A DNA stretch of 64,000 nt, from positions 724,065,431-724,129,430 of the forward strand of contig CM022298.1 in assembly GCA_011799875.1 (NCBI GenBank), read 5' to 3'. The notes beneath the pieces were generated by a model that ran no database searches, had not been told where the DNA came from, and saw nothing but the letters and a program-made list of their open reading frames with translations. This DNA is from Thinopyrum elongatum. Its lineage: Eukaryota; Streptophyta; Magnoliopsida; Poales; Poaceae. Both the position numbers and the translations under genes were made by a program. Shown here in pieces: positions 1 through 9,420 of the stretch (position 1 is its first letter; each line of letters opens with the position of its first letter).

Positions 1-264
1 TTCAGGGTTCGTTTGGCCTTTTTTATACATTATAGTTAAGTTTTATAAGCATTAATTTAATGTGAATAATTCAAATTAGTGCACCAAAATGGCTACAAAA
101 ATCATACATGTGTCCTTGGATGCATGTTTAGGTCCCATGCAAAGAATGAGAATGAATTACAACTGTCTCGGCGTCAGGCTCGGCCTCGGACATTGAGAAT
201 CTCAGTTTTTAAATCCCCGTAAATCCAAAACTCACCCGAAAATCATGAAACTTGGCGTGGTGTC
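1..264. repeat. Partial unit of ~500-bp tandem repeat, left of element A
   Basis: This stretch matches the corresponding part of the units at 4666-4940, 5166-5444 and 5670-5939 (shared phrases include AGGGTTCGTTTGGCC and TTTAAATCCCCGTAAATCC). It ends in GTGTC, the target site duplicated by element A, and the interrupted unit resumes at 4440. There is no coding potential. The source of the array is uncertain; Triticeae CACTA elements often contain such internal arrays, but no CACTA terminus is visible here. Confidence 0.8.
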
Positions 265-593
265 TGATACGTCTCCAACGTATCTATAATTTATGAAGTA
301 TTCATGCCATGTTTACAACAATTTTATATGGTTTTGGTATGATTTTATTAGAACTAACCCGGACTGATGCTGTTTTCAGCAGAACTATCGTGGTGTCGTT
401 TTTTGTGCAGAAATAAAAGTTCTCGGAATGGGCTGAAAATTTACGGTGATTTTTTATGGACCAAAAGAGACCCCCGAAGCACCGGAGCTGGACCAGAAGA
501 GTCCCGAGGAGACCACAATCCAGGGGGGCGCGCCTTAAGGGCTTGTGGGCCCCTCGGGCACCTCCTTGACTTGTTTTCGACGCCAAAAATTCT

Positions 594-601
594 TATAAAT
601 A
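594..601 (+). promoter_or_regulatory. TATA box in LTR A
   Basis: TATAAATA lies in CTTATAAATATAG, about 330 bp into the LTR and just before the ACCCTAGATCAGAAG segment expected near transcription start. Solo LTR E has CTATAAATAG at the equivalent place (15781-15790). That it is the retrotransposon promoter is inferred from position. Confidence 0.55.
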
Positions 602-811
602 TAGAAACCTCCAAAAAGAACCCTAGATCAGAAGTTCCACCGCCGCAAGCCTCTGTAGCCACGAAAAACCAATCGGGAGCCTGTTCCGGCACCCTGCCGG
701 AGGGGGAAACCATCATCGGAGGCCATCTTCATCATCCCAGCGGTCTCCATGACGAGGAGGGAGTAGTTGACCCTTGGGGCTGAGGGTATGTACAAGTAGC
801 TATGTGTTTGA

Positions 812-837
812 TCTCTCTCTCTCTCTCTCTCTCTCTC
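812..837 (+). repeat. (TC)n microsatellite in LTR A
   Basis: About 13 TC units inside the LTR. The same locus has about 10 units in the copy at 35874-35893 and about 11 at 18100-18121, so it is a length-variable microsatellite carried within the LTR. Confidence 0.85.
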
Positions 838-1628
838 GTGTTCTTGATTTGGCACGATCTTGATGTACCACGAGCTTTGTTATTATAGTTGGATCATATG
901 GTGTTTCTCCCCCTCTACCTTCTTGTGATGAATTGAGTCTTGCTCTTTGAGGTTTTGTTATGTTGGATTGAGTATTGGATTTGAGAACACTTGATGTATA
1001 TCTTGCGATGGGATATCTGTGGTGACAATGGAATGTTCTATTGATTCACTTGATGTATGTTTTGGCACTCAACTCGCGGATTCCTGAGGAGACATTGGGG
1101 TAATCTATGCATAGGGGTTGATGCATGTTTTCGTCATACGTTCTCTGATAGAAACTTTGGAGTGATTCTTTTTTGCACATTGAGGGATTGTTATATGATT
1201 CAATTGTGTTATCATTGTTGAGGGAATTTGCACTAGTGAAAGTATGAACCCTAGGCCTTGGTTTCAAGCATTGCAATACCATTTTTGCTCACTTTTGTTA
1301 CTAGTTACCTTGCTGTTTTTATATTTTCAGATTACAAAAACCTATATCTACTATCCATATTACACGTGTATCACTATCTCTTCACCGAACTAGTGCACCT
1401 ATACAATTTACCATTGTATTGGGTGTGCTGGGGACACAAGAGACTCTTTGTCATTTGGTTGCAGGGTTGTTTGAGAGAGACCATCTTCATCCTACGCCTC
1501 CCACGGATTGATAAACCTTAGGTCATCCACTTGAGGGAAATTTGCTACTATCCTACAAAACTCTGCGCTTGGAGGCCCAACACGAGTCTACAAGCAGAAG
1601 GTTGCGTAGTAGACATCAAGCTCTTTTC

Positions 1629-1646
1629 TGGCGCCGTTGCCGGGGA
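1629..1646 (+). other. Primer-binding site of element A
   Basis: TGGCGCCGTTGCCGGGGA lies 10 bp after the LTR end. The same sequence follows the LTRs of element B and its copy, and a two-base variant follows element F's LTR. It is the expected site for tRNA-primed minus-strand synthesis; which tRNA cannot be settled without a tRNA comparison. Confidence 0.8.
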
Positions 1647-1676
1647 GGTGAGTGCTTGAAGGTATATCTTTAGATC

Positions 1677-2723
1677 TTGCAATTGAATCTTTTAGTTTCT
1701 TGTTTTATCACTTGTTTAGTCTATAAAAGAAAACTACAAAAAAAAAAGGAATTGAGGTTGCCTCATATGCTTCATCTTTATAATGTCTTTCGTGAAAATG
1801 ATGGAAAGAAAAATTGTGCTCAAGTGTTAGAAGAAGAAGTTAATAAAATGTTTGGCAGTAAACCTTTGAATGATGAGTATGATTGCAATGTTGTTGGTAT
1901 GAATTCTTTGAATATCCATGATGCTAATGATATGCAAAGGCAGAAGCTTGGGGATGCTATGTTTGATGAAGATGACATTTTTAGTCCCCCAAGTTTTGAT
2001 GAGAAAATTTATTATGATGATAGCATGCCTCCTATTTATGATGATTATATTGATGAAAGTGGGTTTGGAAGATTGTCAACTCTAGTTAATGATCCCACTA
2101 TTTTGGAGGGTGTTGAATCTTTTCACAATATTGATAAAAGTGGATTTGGAGAGGTCATGACTTTATTTAGTGATGAATCCACTATTTTGGAAGAGGTTTC
2201 AATTGATTATGAGAACAAAGTTGCTATCTATGATGATTATTGTGATGACATGTATGCTATAAAGAATAGTTACAACCATGAAATTTGTCATCATGATTTT
2301 AGTGCTCAAATTGATTATGTAAATCAAGTATCTCATGATAGTTATTTTGTTGAATTTGCTCGCACTATTATGAATGAGAAGAATTTTGCTTATGTGGAGA
2401 GTAATAAAATTTCTATGCTTGTAGATCATGAAAAGAATGCTTTATGTGATAGTTATATTGTTGAATTCATTCATGATGCTACTGAAAATTATTATGAGGG
2501 AGGAATATATGCTTGTAGGAATTGCAATAATATCAAGTTTCCTCTCTATGTGTTGAAAGTTTTGAAGTCATGCTTGTTTTGCCTTCCTATGCTAGTTGAT
2601 TCTTGTTCCCATAAATTGTTTGATAACAAAATCCCTATGCATAGGAAGAGGGTTAGACTTAAATGTGCTAGTCATATGCTTCATGATGCTCTCTTTGTGT
2701 TTCAATTCTTTACTTTTATGTGA
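1677..2723 (+). CDS. Uncharacterised acidic ORF of retroelement A (up to 348 aa)
   Basis: An open frame of up to 348 codons. The first ~30 residues from ATG 1677 read like leader sequence translated by chance, and the Met at about residue 31 (MLHLYNVF) is an alternative start. The protein is rich in Asp, Glu and Tyr, with acidic tracts (DEDDIF, YDDYIDE). Two internal imperfect repeats of the form (D/K)SGFG(R/E)(L/V)(S/M)TL, about 38 residues apart, are each followed by a PTILE or STILE motif. It ends in a basic motif IPMHRKRVRLKC and a hydrophobic tail. Element F encodes a homologue (33258-34118) whose N-terminus is ~25 residues longer, so A's copy appears N-terminally shortened. No gag zinc knuckle, protease or polymerase motif is visible. 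Function unknown; a structural or packaging accessory protein of the element is only a guess. Confidence 0.55.
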   Translation: MQLNLLVSCFITCLVYKRKLQKKKELRLPHMLHLYNVFRENDGKKNCAQVLEEEVNKMFGSKPLNDEYDCNVVGMNSLNIHDANDMQRQKLGDAMFDEDDIFSPPSFDEKIYYDDSMPPIYDDYIDESGFGRLSTLVNDPTILEGVESFHNIDKSGFGEVMTLFSDESTILEEVSIDYENKVAIYDDYCDDMYAIKNSYNHEICHHDFSAQIDYVNQVSHDSYFVEFARTIMNEKNFAYVESNKISMLVDHEKNALCDSYIVEFIHDATENYYEGGIYACRNCNNIKFPLYVLKVLKSCLFCLPMLVDSCSHKLFDNKIPMHRKRVRLKCASHMLHDALFVFQFFTFM

Positions 2724-2865
2724 GCATCATTGAAATAATCATGCCTAGCTAAAAGGGCATTAAAGAAAAGCGTTTGTTGGGAGACAACCCAATATTTACC
2801 CCTACTATTTTTATGTGTTCACATGATTAGGCTACTGTAGTAATCATGTTTTATAGGTTTTGTTT

Positions 2866-4288
2866 CAATAAAGTGCCAAGTAAAGCCTTTGGGATAGTGT
2901 GGATGATAGTTGACTTGATTCTGTGCAAAAACTGAAACTTTTGCGTCCAGTACAGATATTTATATCTTTTACTGGAACGTGTAAATCTTCTGAATTTTTT
3001 ACAGTTGATTGGTATACAAATTTTTTACTTTGTCCTAATGTTTCAGAATATTTGGAGTTACATAAGTATGGCCTTAATTCAGATATTTACATACTGTTCT
3101 GTTTTTGACAGATTCTGTTTTTGATGCATAGTTTGCTTGTTTTCTAGTTTCTATGGCTTATATTGCTCAATATAAATTGTAGAAATGATAGGGTACAGTA
3201 GGTATCATGTGATAAAAAAATTTGAATCTTGTCTTGACAGTACCAAAGTGAATGATTTGTTTTATCATACTAACCCATCTCACGAAGTTCCGTTAAGTTT
3301 TGTGTGTTGTGAAGTTTTCAAGTTTTGGGTAAAGTTTTGATGGACAACGGAATAAGGAGTGGCAAGATCCTAAGCTTGGGGATGCCCAAGGCACCCCAAG
3401 GTAATATCCAAGGACAATCAAGCATCTAAGCTTGGGGATGCCCCGGATGGCATCCCCTCTTTTGTCTTCAATCCATCGGTAAAATTACTTGAGGCTATAT
3501 TTTTATTCACCACATGATATGAGTTTTGCTTGGAGCGTCATTTTATTTTATTAGTATTTGCTTGATGTTATTTAGAGTAATGTTTTGCATCTTTTATTTT
3601 AATAAAAAGTGTCAAGTATAGCCTTTACCATGCTTATTTTGCAAGTCTATATGTTGCTGTTTGAAAACAGAAAGTTTTCTATCGTTGTCTGAATTCTTTT
3701 GGAAAGTAAGAATGTGTTAAAATCTTGAAATTTTTACACAATGAGCTACAAGAAAATTTATACAGTGTGGTAACTTTTCAGAATTTTTGGATTTAGGGAA
3801 GTATGAATGTAATTGCACTCTTTACAAACTGTCCTGTTTTGACAGATTGCTGTTATGTTTGCATTGTTTGCATATGTTTGCTTGTTTAATGATTCTATTT
3901 GAGGATAGGAGTATTAAATATGCAGAGGCATTTAGTATACAATGTTAAGTAATAATTTTAGTGATTTATACAGTAGAGAAAGATAAGGTGTTGCATTGAT
4001 TCATACTAACTTTTCTCATGAGTTCTTGTTGAGTTTTGTGTGCATGAAGTTTTTAAGAATTAGGGAAACCGTGATATAAAAGGAATTAAGGAGACACCAG
4101 AGCTCAAGCTTGGGGATGATCAAGGCATCCCTAGTTAATATTTCAAGAAGTCTCAATCATTTAAGCTTGGGGATGCCCCGGTTGGCATCCCACCTTTCTT
4201 CTTCAACAATTATCGGTTAGTATCGGTTGAGCCTAAGTTTTTGCTTCTTCACATGATGTGTGCTATTTTTAGAATGTTATTTTATTTT
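2866..4288 (+). repeat. Diverged ~730-bp tandem duplication in element A's 3' region
   Basis: Two tandem units, ~2866-3600 and ~3600-4288, share an ordered series of landmarks: AATAAA(G/AA)TG(C/T)CAAGTA, GTTTTGTGTG, two AAGCTTGGGGATG motifs, and a CACATGAT(A/G)TG segment. The units are clearly diverged, so the duplication predates insertion. Each unit contains a pair of GC-rich inverted repeats: 3375-3400 and 3434-3457 in the first, 4113-4131 and 4170-4191 in the second. There is no coding potential. Confidence 0.7.
3375..3457 (+). other. Paired GC-rich hairpins H1 and H2 in element A
   Basis: H1 (3375-3400): CTTGGGG-a-TGCC pairs with GGCA-CCCCAAG around a CAA loop, giving 11 pairs with a single bulged A. 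H2 (3434-3457): GGGGATGCC pairs perfectly with GGCATCCCC around CCGGAT. A second pair lies at 4113-4131 and 4170-4191. Elements B and F carry equivalents in the same order. Read directly; folding in RNA is inferred. Confidence 0.65.
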
Positions 4289-4439
4289 GTTTTGAGAGAG
4301 ACCATCTTCATCCTACGCCTCCCACGGATTGATAAACCTTAGGTCATCCACTTGAGGGAAATTTGCTACTGTCCTACAAAACTCTGCACTTGGAGGCCCA
4401 ACATGAGTCTACAAGAAGAAGGTTGCATAGTAGACATCA
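4289..4439 (+). repeat. 3' LTR remnant of element A
   Basis: These ~150 bp match the last part of the 5' LTR (about 1468-1618) with about five substitutions by eye, and end TAGACATCA at the target duplication. The upstream ~1200 bp of the 3' LTR is missing; the deletion joins internal sequence to the LTR at a short TTTGAGAG-like overlap. Confidence 0.85.
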
Positions 4440-5990
4440 GTGTCACGACATGGCACATATATGTCGTGGAAAAAATTGTCCATTTTGGGGCAAGTTTTTT
4501 TACAAGCCTCTTACAAACCGGAGCTTCTCTCAAGAAGCCTCGTGGTTCCGATAGGGAAATGTGTCCCCCTTGTGGGCGAAACGATAATCACTGCCTCTTT
4601 TCGCCTTGTATTTTTTTTACATGCAACATGGAATGACAGGATATCCGTGCTGAAATTTAAAATTATCCAGGGTTCATTTGGCCTTTTTATACATTAATTG
4701 AGTTTCCTAGGCATTTAATGTCCATAATTCAAATCTGAACTACAAATACATGCTCCAGTTCACCAAAATGGCTAGAAAAATCATACATGTGTCCTTGGGT
4801 GCATGTTTAGGTCCCATGCAAGGAATGGGAATGAATTACAACCGTACCGGTGTCCTGGCTCATCCTGAAACATTTGGAATCTCAATTTTTAAATCCCCGT
4901 AAATCCAAAACTCACCAGAAAGTCATGAAAGTTGGCATGGTGTCACGTCATGGCACATATATGTCGTGATAAAAACATTGTACAATTTGGGCCAAGCTTT
5001 ATTACAAACCTCTTACAAACCGGAACCTCTCGCAAGAACCCTCATGGTTTAGATAGGGAAACGTGTCCCCATGTCGGCGAAACGATAATCGATCCCTCTT
5101 CTAGCCTTGTATTTTCTTCTACATGCAACATGAAACAACGGGAGATTCACGCTGAACTTTGAAATTATTCAGGGTTCGTTTGACCTTTTTTATTCATTAA
5201 TTGAGTTTTCTAGGCATTTAATGTCCATAATTCAAATCCAAACTACAAATACATGCTCCAGTGCACCAATATGGCTAGAAAAATCGTACATGTGCCCTTG
5301 GGGGTGCATGTTTAGGTCCCATGGAAGGAATGGGAATGAATTGAACCATCTCGGCGTCCTAGCTCGGCCTCAAACATTGCGAATCACAGTTTTTAAATCT
5401 CCGTAAATCCAAAACTCACCAGAAAATCATGAAACTTGGCATGGTGTCACGGCATGGCACATATATGTCGTGGTAAAAAAATTGTCCAATTTGGGCCAAG
5501 CTATATTACAAGCCTCTTACAAACCGAAGCTTCTCGCAACCCTCGTGGTTCCGGTAGGGAAACATGCCCCTCTTGTGGGCGAAACGATAATCGCTGCCTC
5601 TTCTCGCCTTGTATTTTGTTTTCTACAGGCAACATAGAATAACAGGAGTGTCGTGCTGAAATTTGAAACTGTTTAGGGTTCGTTTGGCCATTTTATATAT
5701 TAATTAAGTTTTCTAGGCATTTAATGTAGTCCATAATTCAAATTTGAACTACAAGCACATGCTCCAGTGAAGCAAAATGGGTGGAAAATCGTATATGTGT
5801 CATTGGGTGCATGTTTAGGTCTCATTGAAGGAATGGGAATGAATTACAAACTTCTCGTCGTCCTGAAACATTGAGAATCTCGGTTTTTAAATCCCAGTAA
5901 ATCGAAAACTCACCCAAAAAACATGAAACTTGGCATGGTTTCATGACATGGCACATATATGCCGTGGTAAAAAAGTCGTCAAGTTTGAGA
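4440..5990. repeat. Tandem array of ~500-bp units
   Basis: Successive units begin GTGTCACG(A/T/G)CATGGCACATATATG at 4440, 4940 and 5444, with a degenerate start at about 5939, so the period is close to 500 bp. Each unit has a near-palindromic core built on CATGGCACATATATGTCGTGG, followed by TTACAAACCGGAGC-like and CGAAACGATAATC segments. Short ORFs recur once per unit and are by-products of repetition. It may be a CACTA-type internal array or a local satellite; no terminal repeats are visible to decide. Confidence 0.8.
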
Positions 5991-6192
5991 CAAGGCGCAC
6001 ACATTAATAGCCAACGAAGTCCTTTTGAAACAAATAGCTGACACGTTAATATCGCAAACGGTTGTATTATATGAACCGTGTATGTTCCCGTAACCATTTA
6101 AGTGCGGCTACACGTCCCTCTTTTCTTATGGGTTAGTACTACCTCGGTGGCGTGCGTGCAGCTATTTGATTAGACGGGACAAGCACGAGAAG

Positions 6193-6300
6193 TCCGCCGT
6201 GCAGGCTCGACGGGACGCGTGTGAGCTGTCCGCCGCGCAGACTCGATGGGACGCGTGCGACCTGTCCACCTCGCAGGCTCGAGGGGAGACGTGCGAGCAG
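6193..6300. repeat. 36-bp minisatellite (3 units)
   Basis: Units starting TCC(G/A)CC begin at 6193, 6229 and 6265, a period of exactly 36 bp, with motif GCAGGCTCGACGGGACGCGTG and substitutions between units. Because 36 is a multiple of 3, both strands stay open and give 12-residue peptide repeats (for example SAVQARRDACEL), which explains the short ORFs at 6162-6514. The segment lies downstream of the coiled-coil gene. Confidence 0.85.
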
Positions 6301-6580
6301 CAAGGCCGCCCATGCTCACCGGGAAGCGAGCTCTTTGACCTCCATCCACCAGCCGCCCACCTCACTCACAACTTCTCCATTAATGGCGGCTGAGCCGCTG
6401 TTGAACACGCGGTTAATTAAAGCACCTGGACGGAGGGTGTTTGCTTCTGATCCCATGGCCCCGCTCAACATTAGCATTTGCTTTGCTCGTGTCCTCAACT
6501 CGTATTCCAGATAATTTAAAATGCCACATAGGGCAACGGATAATACGACGACAAATAAAATGGCAACGGATAATACGATG

Positions 6581-6660
6581 ACAAATTTACAATGGTGTGG
6601 ATAATAATTGTCTTACATATTCCAGATAATTTAAAATGCCACATGCGGCAAAGCCCGAAA
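6581..6660 (-). repeat. 3'-flank motif shared by the two host gene loci
   Basis: About 80 bp containing ACATATTC, GATAATTTAAAATGCCACATGCG and CAAATTTACAATGG. It is closely matched at 14827-14901, downstream of the second gene-like locus, and partly at 6503-6530. In each case it lies a short distance 3' of a minus-strand reading frame, which suggests the two loci derive from a duplicated block or a common carrier element. Confidence 0.6.
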
Positions 6661-6717
6661 GACATGGGGGCAAGAGAAGAAGGAAATCGCAGTCAACGAT
6701 CTGGGTCGCTACTGTCT

Positions 6718-7317
6718 CTACTCCTCGATGGATCGCCGTGCGGTGACATCCTCTAGCTCCTTCAATTCCTCACAACTTGGCTTGATAGCAGCCACGGATT
6801 CCTCCACCTCCTGCTCACGCTCGATCCAGAGCTTCCTCAAGTCACCCATCAGTTCCTCGACGACCACTTTCAGCGTCATCCCTGAGGCACTGCTCTGCTC
6901 ATGCAGCTTCTTCCAGCCGGCGGCCTCCTCCTCCGTCTCGGCAAGCGCCTTGAGGAGCTTCGCATTGTCACCCATGAGTTGCTCGACGAGGCCGGTCACC
7001 TTCTCAACCGAGGCATCGCTAATCTCGAGCAGCTTCATCAAGCCGTCGACCAGCTCCTGCTGCTTAATTAGGCCAGCAAGAATGTCGTCGTCACTGGCCA
7101 AGGACTTCAAGAACGTCAGCTCATCATGATTACCGATGCAGCGAGTGCGCTTGTGAGAGCCCTCACGTGCTGGTGAGAGCTCGTTCGAGGGCTCCGCGGC
7201 ACGCCGGGACATCTCTGCTGCGGCTGCCGCGTAGCGACGGGACCTCTCTAGTGCTTCCGCGGCCTTGGTATTTGCTCCCTGGTTATATGTCCACCTGAAA
7301 CTCCTCCTACCGGTCAT
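6718..7317 (-). CDS. Predicted coiled-coil protein, 199 aa (host gene-like, unknown function)
   Basis: An intact ATG-to-stop frame on the minus strand with codon use typical of a GC-rich grass gene. The N-terminus (about 1-45) is Arg- and Ala-rich. A short basic patch, KRTR (56-59), could be a nuclear signal. From about residue 70 to 195 the sequence is charged and Leu-rich, with spacing expected of a coiled coil. Two segments, EQLMGDNAKLL and EELMGDLRKLW (starting near 112 and 154), look like an internal repeat exactly six heptads apart. No enzyme motif or transmembrane segment is seen. A TATA box at 7397-7403 lies ~80 nt upstream of the ATG, consistent with a short 5' leader and a single exon. 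An inverted, frame-broken copy lies at 42023-42623. It could be a low-copy gene, or a gene fragment carried by an unrecognised DNA transposon. Confidence 0.6.
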   Translation of the reverse strand: MTGRRSFRWTYNQGANTKAAEALERSRRYAAAAAEMSRRAAEPSNELSPAREGSHKRTRCIGNHDELTFLKSLASDDDILAGLIKQQELVDGLMKLLEISDASVEKVTGLVEQLMGDNAKLLKALAETEEEAAGWKKLHEQSSASGMTLKVVVEELMGDLRKLWIEREQEVEESVAAIKPSCEELKELEDVTARRSIEE

Positions 7318-7396
7318 GGCGGAACAACTTGACAGGAAATACCTGTTTTGTTGGTGATGAGGAGAGGAACTGTGAAGTAATTTTCGAGTGGGTAGT

Positions 7397-7403
7397 TTTT
7401 ATA
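7397..7403 (-). promoter_or_regulatory. TATA box of the coiled-coil gene
   Basis: On the minus strand, CCGGGCTATAAAAACTACC places TATAAAA about 80 nt upstream of the ATG at 7317. The box is preserved in the inverted copy (41940-41946). Confidence 0.6.
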
Positions 7404-7812
7404 GCCCGGTGCTAAGTGTGAACACATTTAGGTTTGATCGTTGTGAACAGATTTGCAATTACTTATTGCGTTGTAATCTGGAATGTGACGAGAAACAAGG
7501 TCAAAATTTATTGATGGTCCTGGGCTCAAAGCCCGTTTCTGTTGTTCTGGCTCATCGCAAACAGTTCTTATGGATCAACCGTATGCCACGCGTCGGAAGC
7601 CCAAAACGGTCCCCCGATGGCGTACGTGGGCCCGCGTTCTCGGATGTACATGTACGTGTCTGCCCACCATCACACACGGTCAAGATATCACCATCGTGTC
7701 CGATGGATGCGCCGTCGCGCCTCCCACGGGGTGCTAGAAGGTTGACAAGAATTGCAATATGCAGCTGTGGTTGCTTGCTGTTGAGGCGGCCGCGGCGCGC
7801 TCTGCTCGAGTC
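7404..7812. other. Upstream flank of the coiled-coil gene; no gene seen
   Basis: Moderately GC-rich DNA between the TATA box and element B. Open frames here overlap on both strands and have no recognisable content. The NotI-like GCGGCCGCGGCGCG block at about 7785-7800 recurs on the far side of B (14770-14783), consistent with short local repetition in the host sequence. Confidence 0.5.
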
Positions 7813-9400
7813 TGCTACTTCTTGAGCTTGCGTTGATTTTTCCCTTGAAGAGGAAAGGGTGATGCAGCAAAGTAGAGATAAGTATTTCCCTCAGCTAAGA
7901 ACCAAGGTATCAATCCAGTAGGAGGCACAAGCAAGTCTCCAATCTATGCACCTGCACAAACTAACAAACACTTGCACTCAACACGAAAAAGGGGTTGTCA
8001 ATCCCTTCACGGTCTCGAACAAGAGTGAGATCTAATAGAGATAGGTATAAAAGATAAATAAAAGAGCAAACTAAAGTAAATATAAATAAATTATAGCAAG
8101 GTATTTTTGGGTTTTTTGGTTTATAGATCTGAAAATATATAATGCAAAATAGACCCGGGGGCCATAGGTTTCACTAGAGGCTTCTCTCTTGAAGATAGCA
8201 TACGGTGGGTAAACAAATTACTGTTGAGCAATTGATAGAAAAGCGCAAAGTTATGGTGATATCTAAGGCAATGATCATGAATATAGGCATCACGTTCGTG
8301 ACAAGTAGACCGACTCCTGCCTGCATCTACTACTATTACTCCACACATCGACCGCTATCCAGCATGCATCTAGAGTATTAAGTTCATAAGAATGGAGTAA
8401 TGCCTTAAGCAAGATGACATGATGTAGAGGGATAAACTGAAGCAATATGATGAAAACCCCATCTTTTTATCCTCGATGGCAACAATACAATACATGCCTC
8501 GCTACCCCTACTATGTCACTGGGTGAGGACACCGCAAGATTGAACCCAAAACTAAGCAGCTCTCCCATTGCAAGAAAAACCAATCTAGTTGGCCGAACCA
8601 AACCAATAGTTCTAAGAGAAATAACAAGATATCTTAATCATGCATAAAAGAGTTCAGAGAAGACTCAAATAATATTCATAGATAATCTGATCATAAATCC
8701 ACAATTCATCGGATCTCAACGAACACACAGCAAAAAAGTATTACATCGAATAGATCTCCAAGAACATCGAGGAGAACATTGTATTGAAGATCAAAGAGAG
8801 AGAAGAAGCCATCTAGCTACTAGCTATGCACCCGTAGGTCTGTGGTAAACTACTCACACATCATCGGAAGGGCAGCAAGGTTGATGTAGAGGCCCTCCGT
8901 GATCGAATCCCCCTCCGACAGATCGCCAGAAAAGGCCCCAAGATGGGATCTCACGTGAACAGAGGCTTGCAGCGGCATAAAAGTATTTTGGTGGATGCTT
9001 ATGGTGTTGGGGGAATATTTGGGAATTTATAGTGCAAAGATTAAGGTTGGGGGACTCCCGAGGGGTCCACAAGCCAGGGAGGCACGTCCCCCCCTAGGGC
9101 GCGCCCTGAGGGCTTGTGGGCTCCTCGTGAGTCTTTTGACCCCCTCTCCAAGTCCTCCGGGTGTCTTCTGGTCCAAGAAAAATCATCGCGAAAGTTTTAT
9201 TCCGTTTGGACTCCGTTTGGTATTCCTTTTCTGTAAAACTCAAAAACAAGGAAAAAATAGAAACTGGCACTGGGCTCTAGGTTAATAGGTTAGTCCCAAA
9301 AATAATATAAAATAGCATGTTAATGCCTATAAAACATCCAAAGCAGATGATATAATAGCATGGAACAATAAAAAATTATAGATACGTTGGGGACGTATCA
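7813..9400 (-). repeat. 3' LTR of element B
   Basis: The LTR runs (minus strand) from TGATACGTCCCCAACGTATC at 9400 to AAGAAGTAGCA at 7813, 1588 bp. A minus-strand TATAAAT at 9025-9031 precedes the presumed transcription start. It adjoins the AAGCTTCGGATGCT polypurine side at 9401. Confidence 0.88.
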
Positions 9401-9420
9401 AGCATCCGAAGCTTAATTCC
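9401..9420 (-). other. Polypurine-type tract of element B
   Basis: On the minus strand, GGAATTAAGCTTCGGATGCT lies directly before the 3' LTR. Element F has the equivalent AATTAAGCTTGGGGATGC at 30797-30814. This is the expected site for plus-strand priming. The same AAGCTTGGGGATG word recurs inside the internal region. Confidence 0.55.

Larger units (their letters stand above)
265..1618 (+). repeat. 5' LTR of element A
   Basis: The 1354-bp LTR runs from TGATACGTC to GTAGACATCA, followed 10 bp later by the primer-binding site. A TATA box lies at 594-601 and a (TC)n tract at 812-837. Diverged or near-identical copies of this LTR are found at 35669-36674 (99.7% by eye) and as the split solo LTR E (15435-15990, 18091-18853, 28501-28803). 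An 87-codon hydrophobic ORF at 1258-1521 recurs in these LTR copies but looks incidental. Confidence 0.88.
265..4439 (+). mobile_element. LTR retrotransposon A (non-autonomous Gypsy-type, 3' LTR mostly deleted)
   Basis: The element starts TGATACGTCTCC at 265, ends in CA at 4439 and is flanked by a perfect 5-bp duplication GTGTC (260-264 and 4440-4444). It has a full 5' LTR (265-1618), a primer-binding site (1629-1646), one ORF (1677-2723), a duplicated non-coding 3' region, and only the last ~150 bp of the 3' LTR. No gag, protease, reverse transcriptase or integrase is present, so it would have needed proteins from another element. The intact target duplication shows that the 3' LTR was lost by internal deletion after insertion. 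The LTR sequence resembles common wheat Gypsy families; the family name is not asserted. Confidence 0.9.

Noticed and set aside
1258..1521. Hydrophobic 87-codon ORF, repeated at 36314-36577 and partly at 28456-28707
   Set aside because: It lies inside LTR A and its copies. Recurrence follows the LTR, and there is no supporting start context or family similarity.
4352..5642. Series of short similar ORFs (60-95 codons)
   Set aside because: One set per ~500-bp tandem unit, in inconsistent frames. They are shadows of the repeat.
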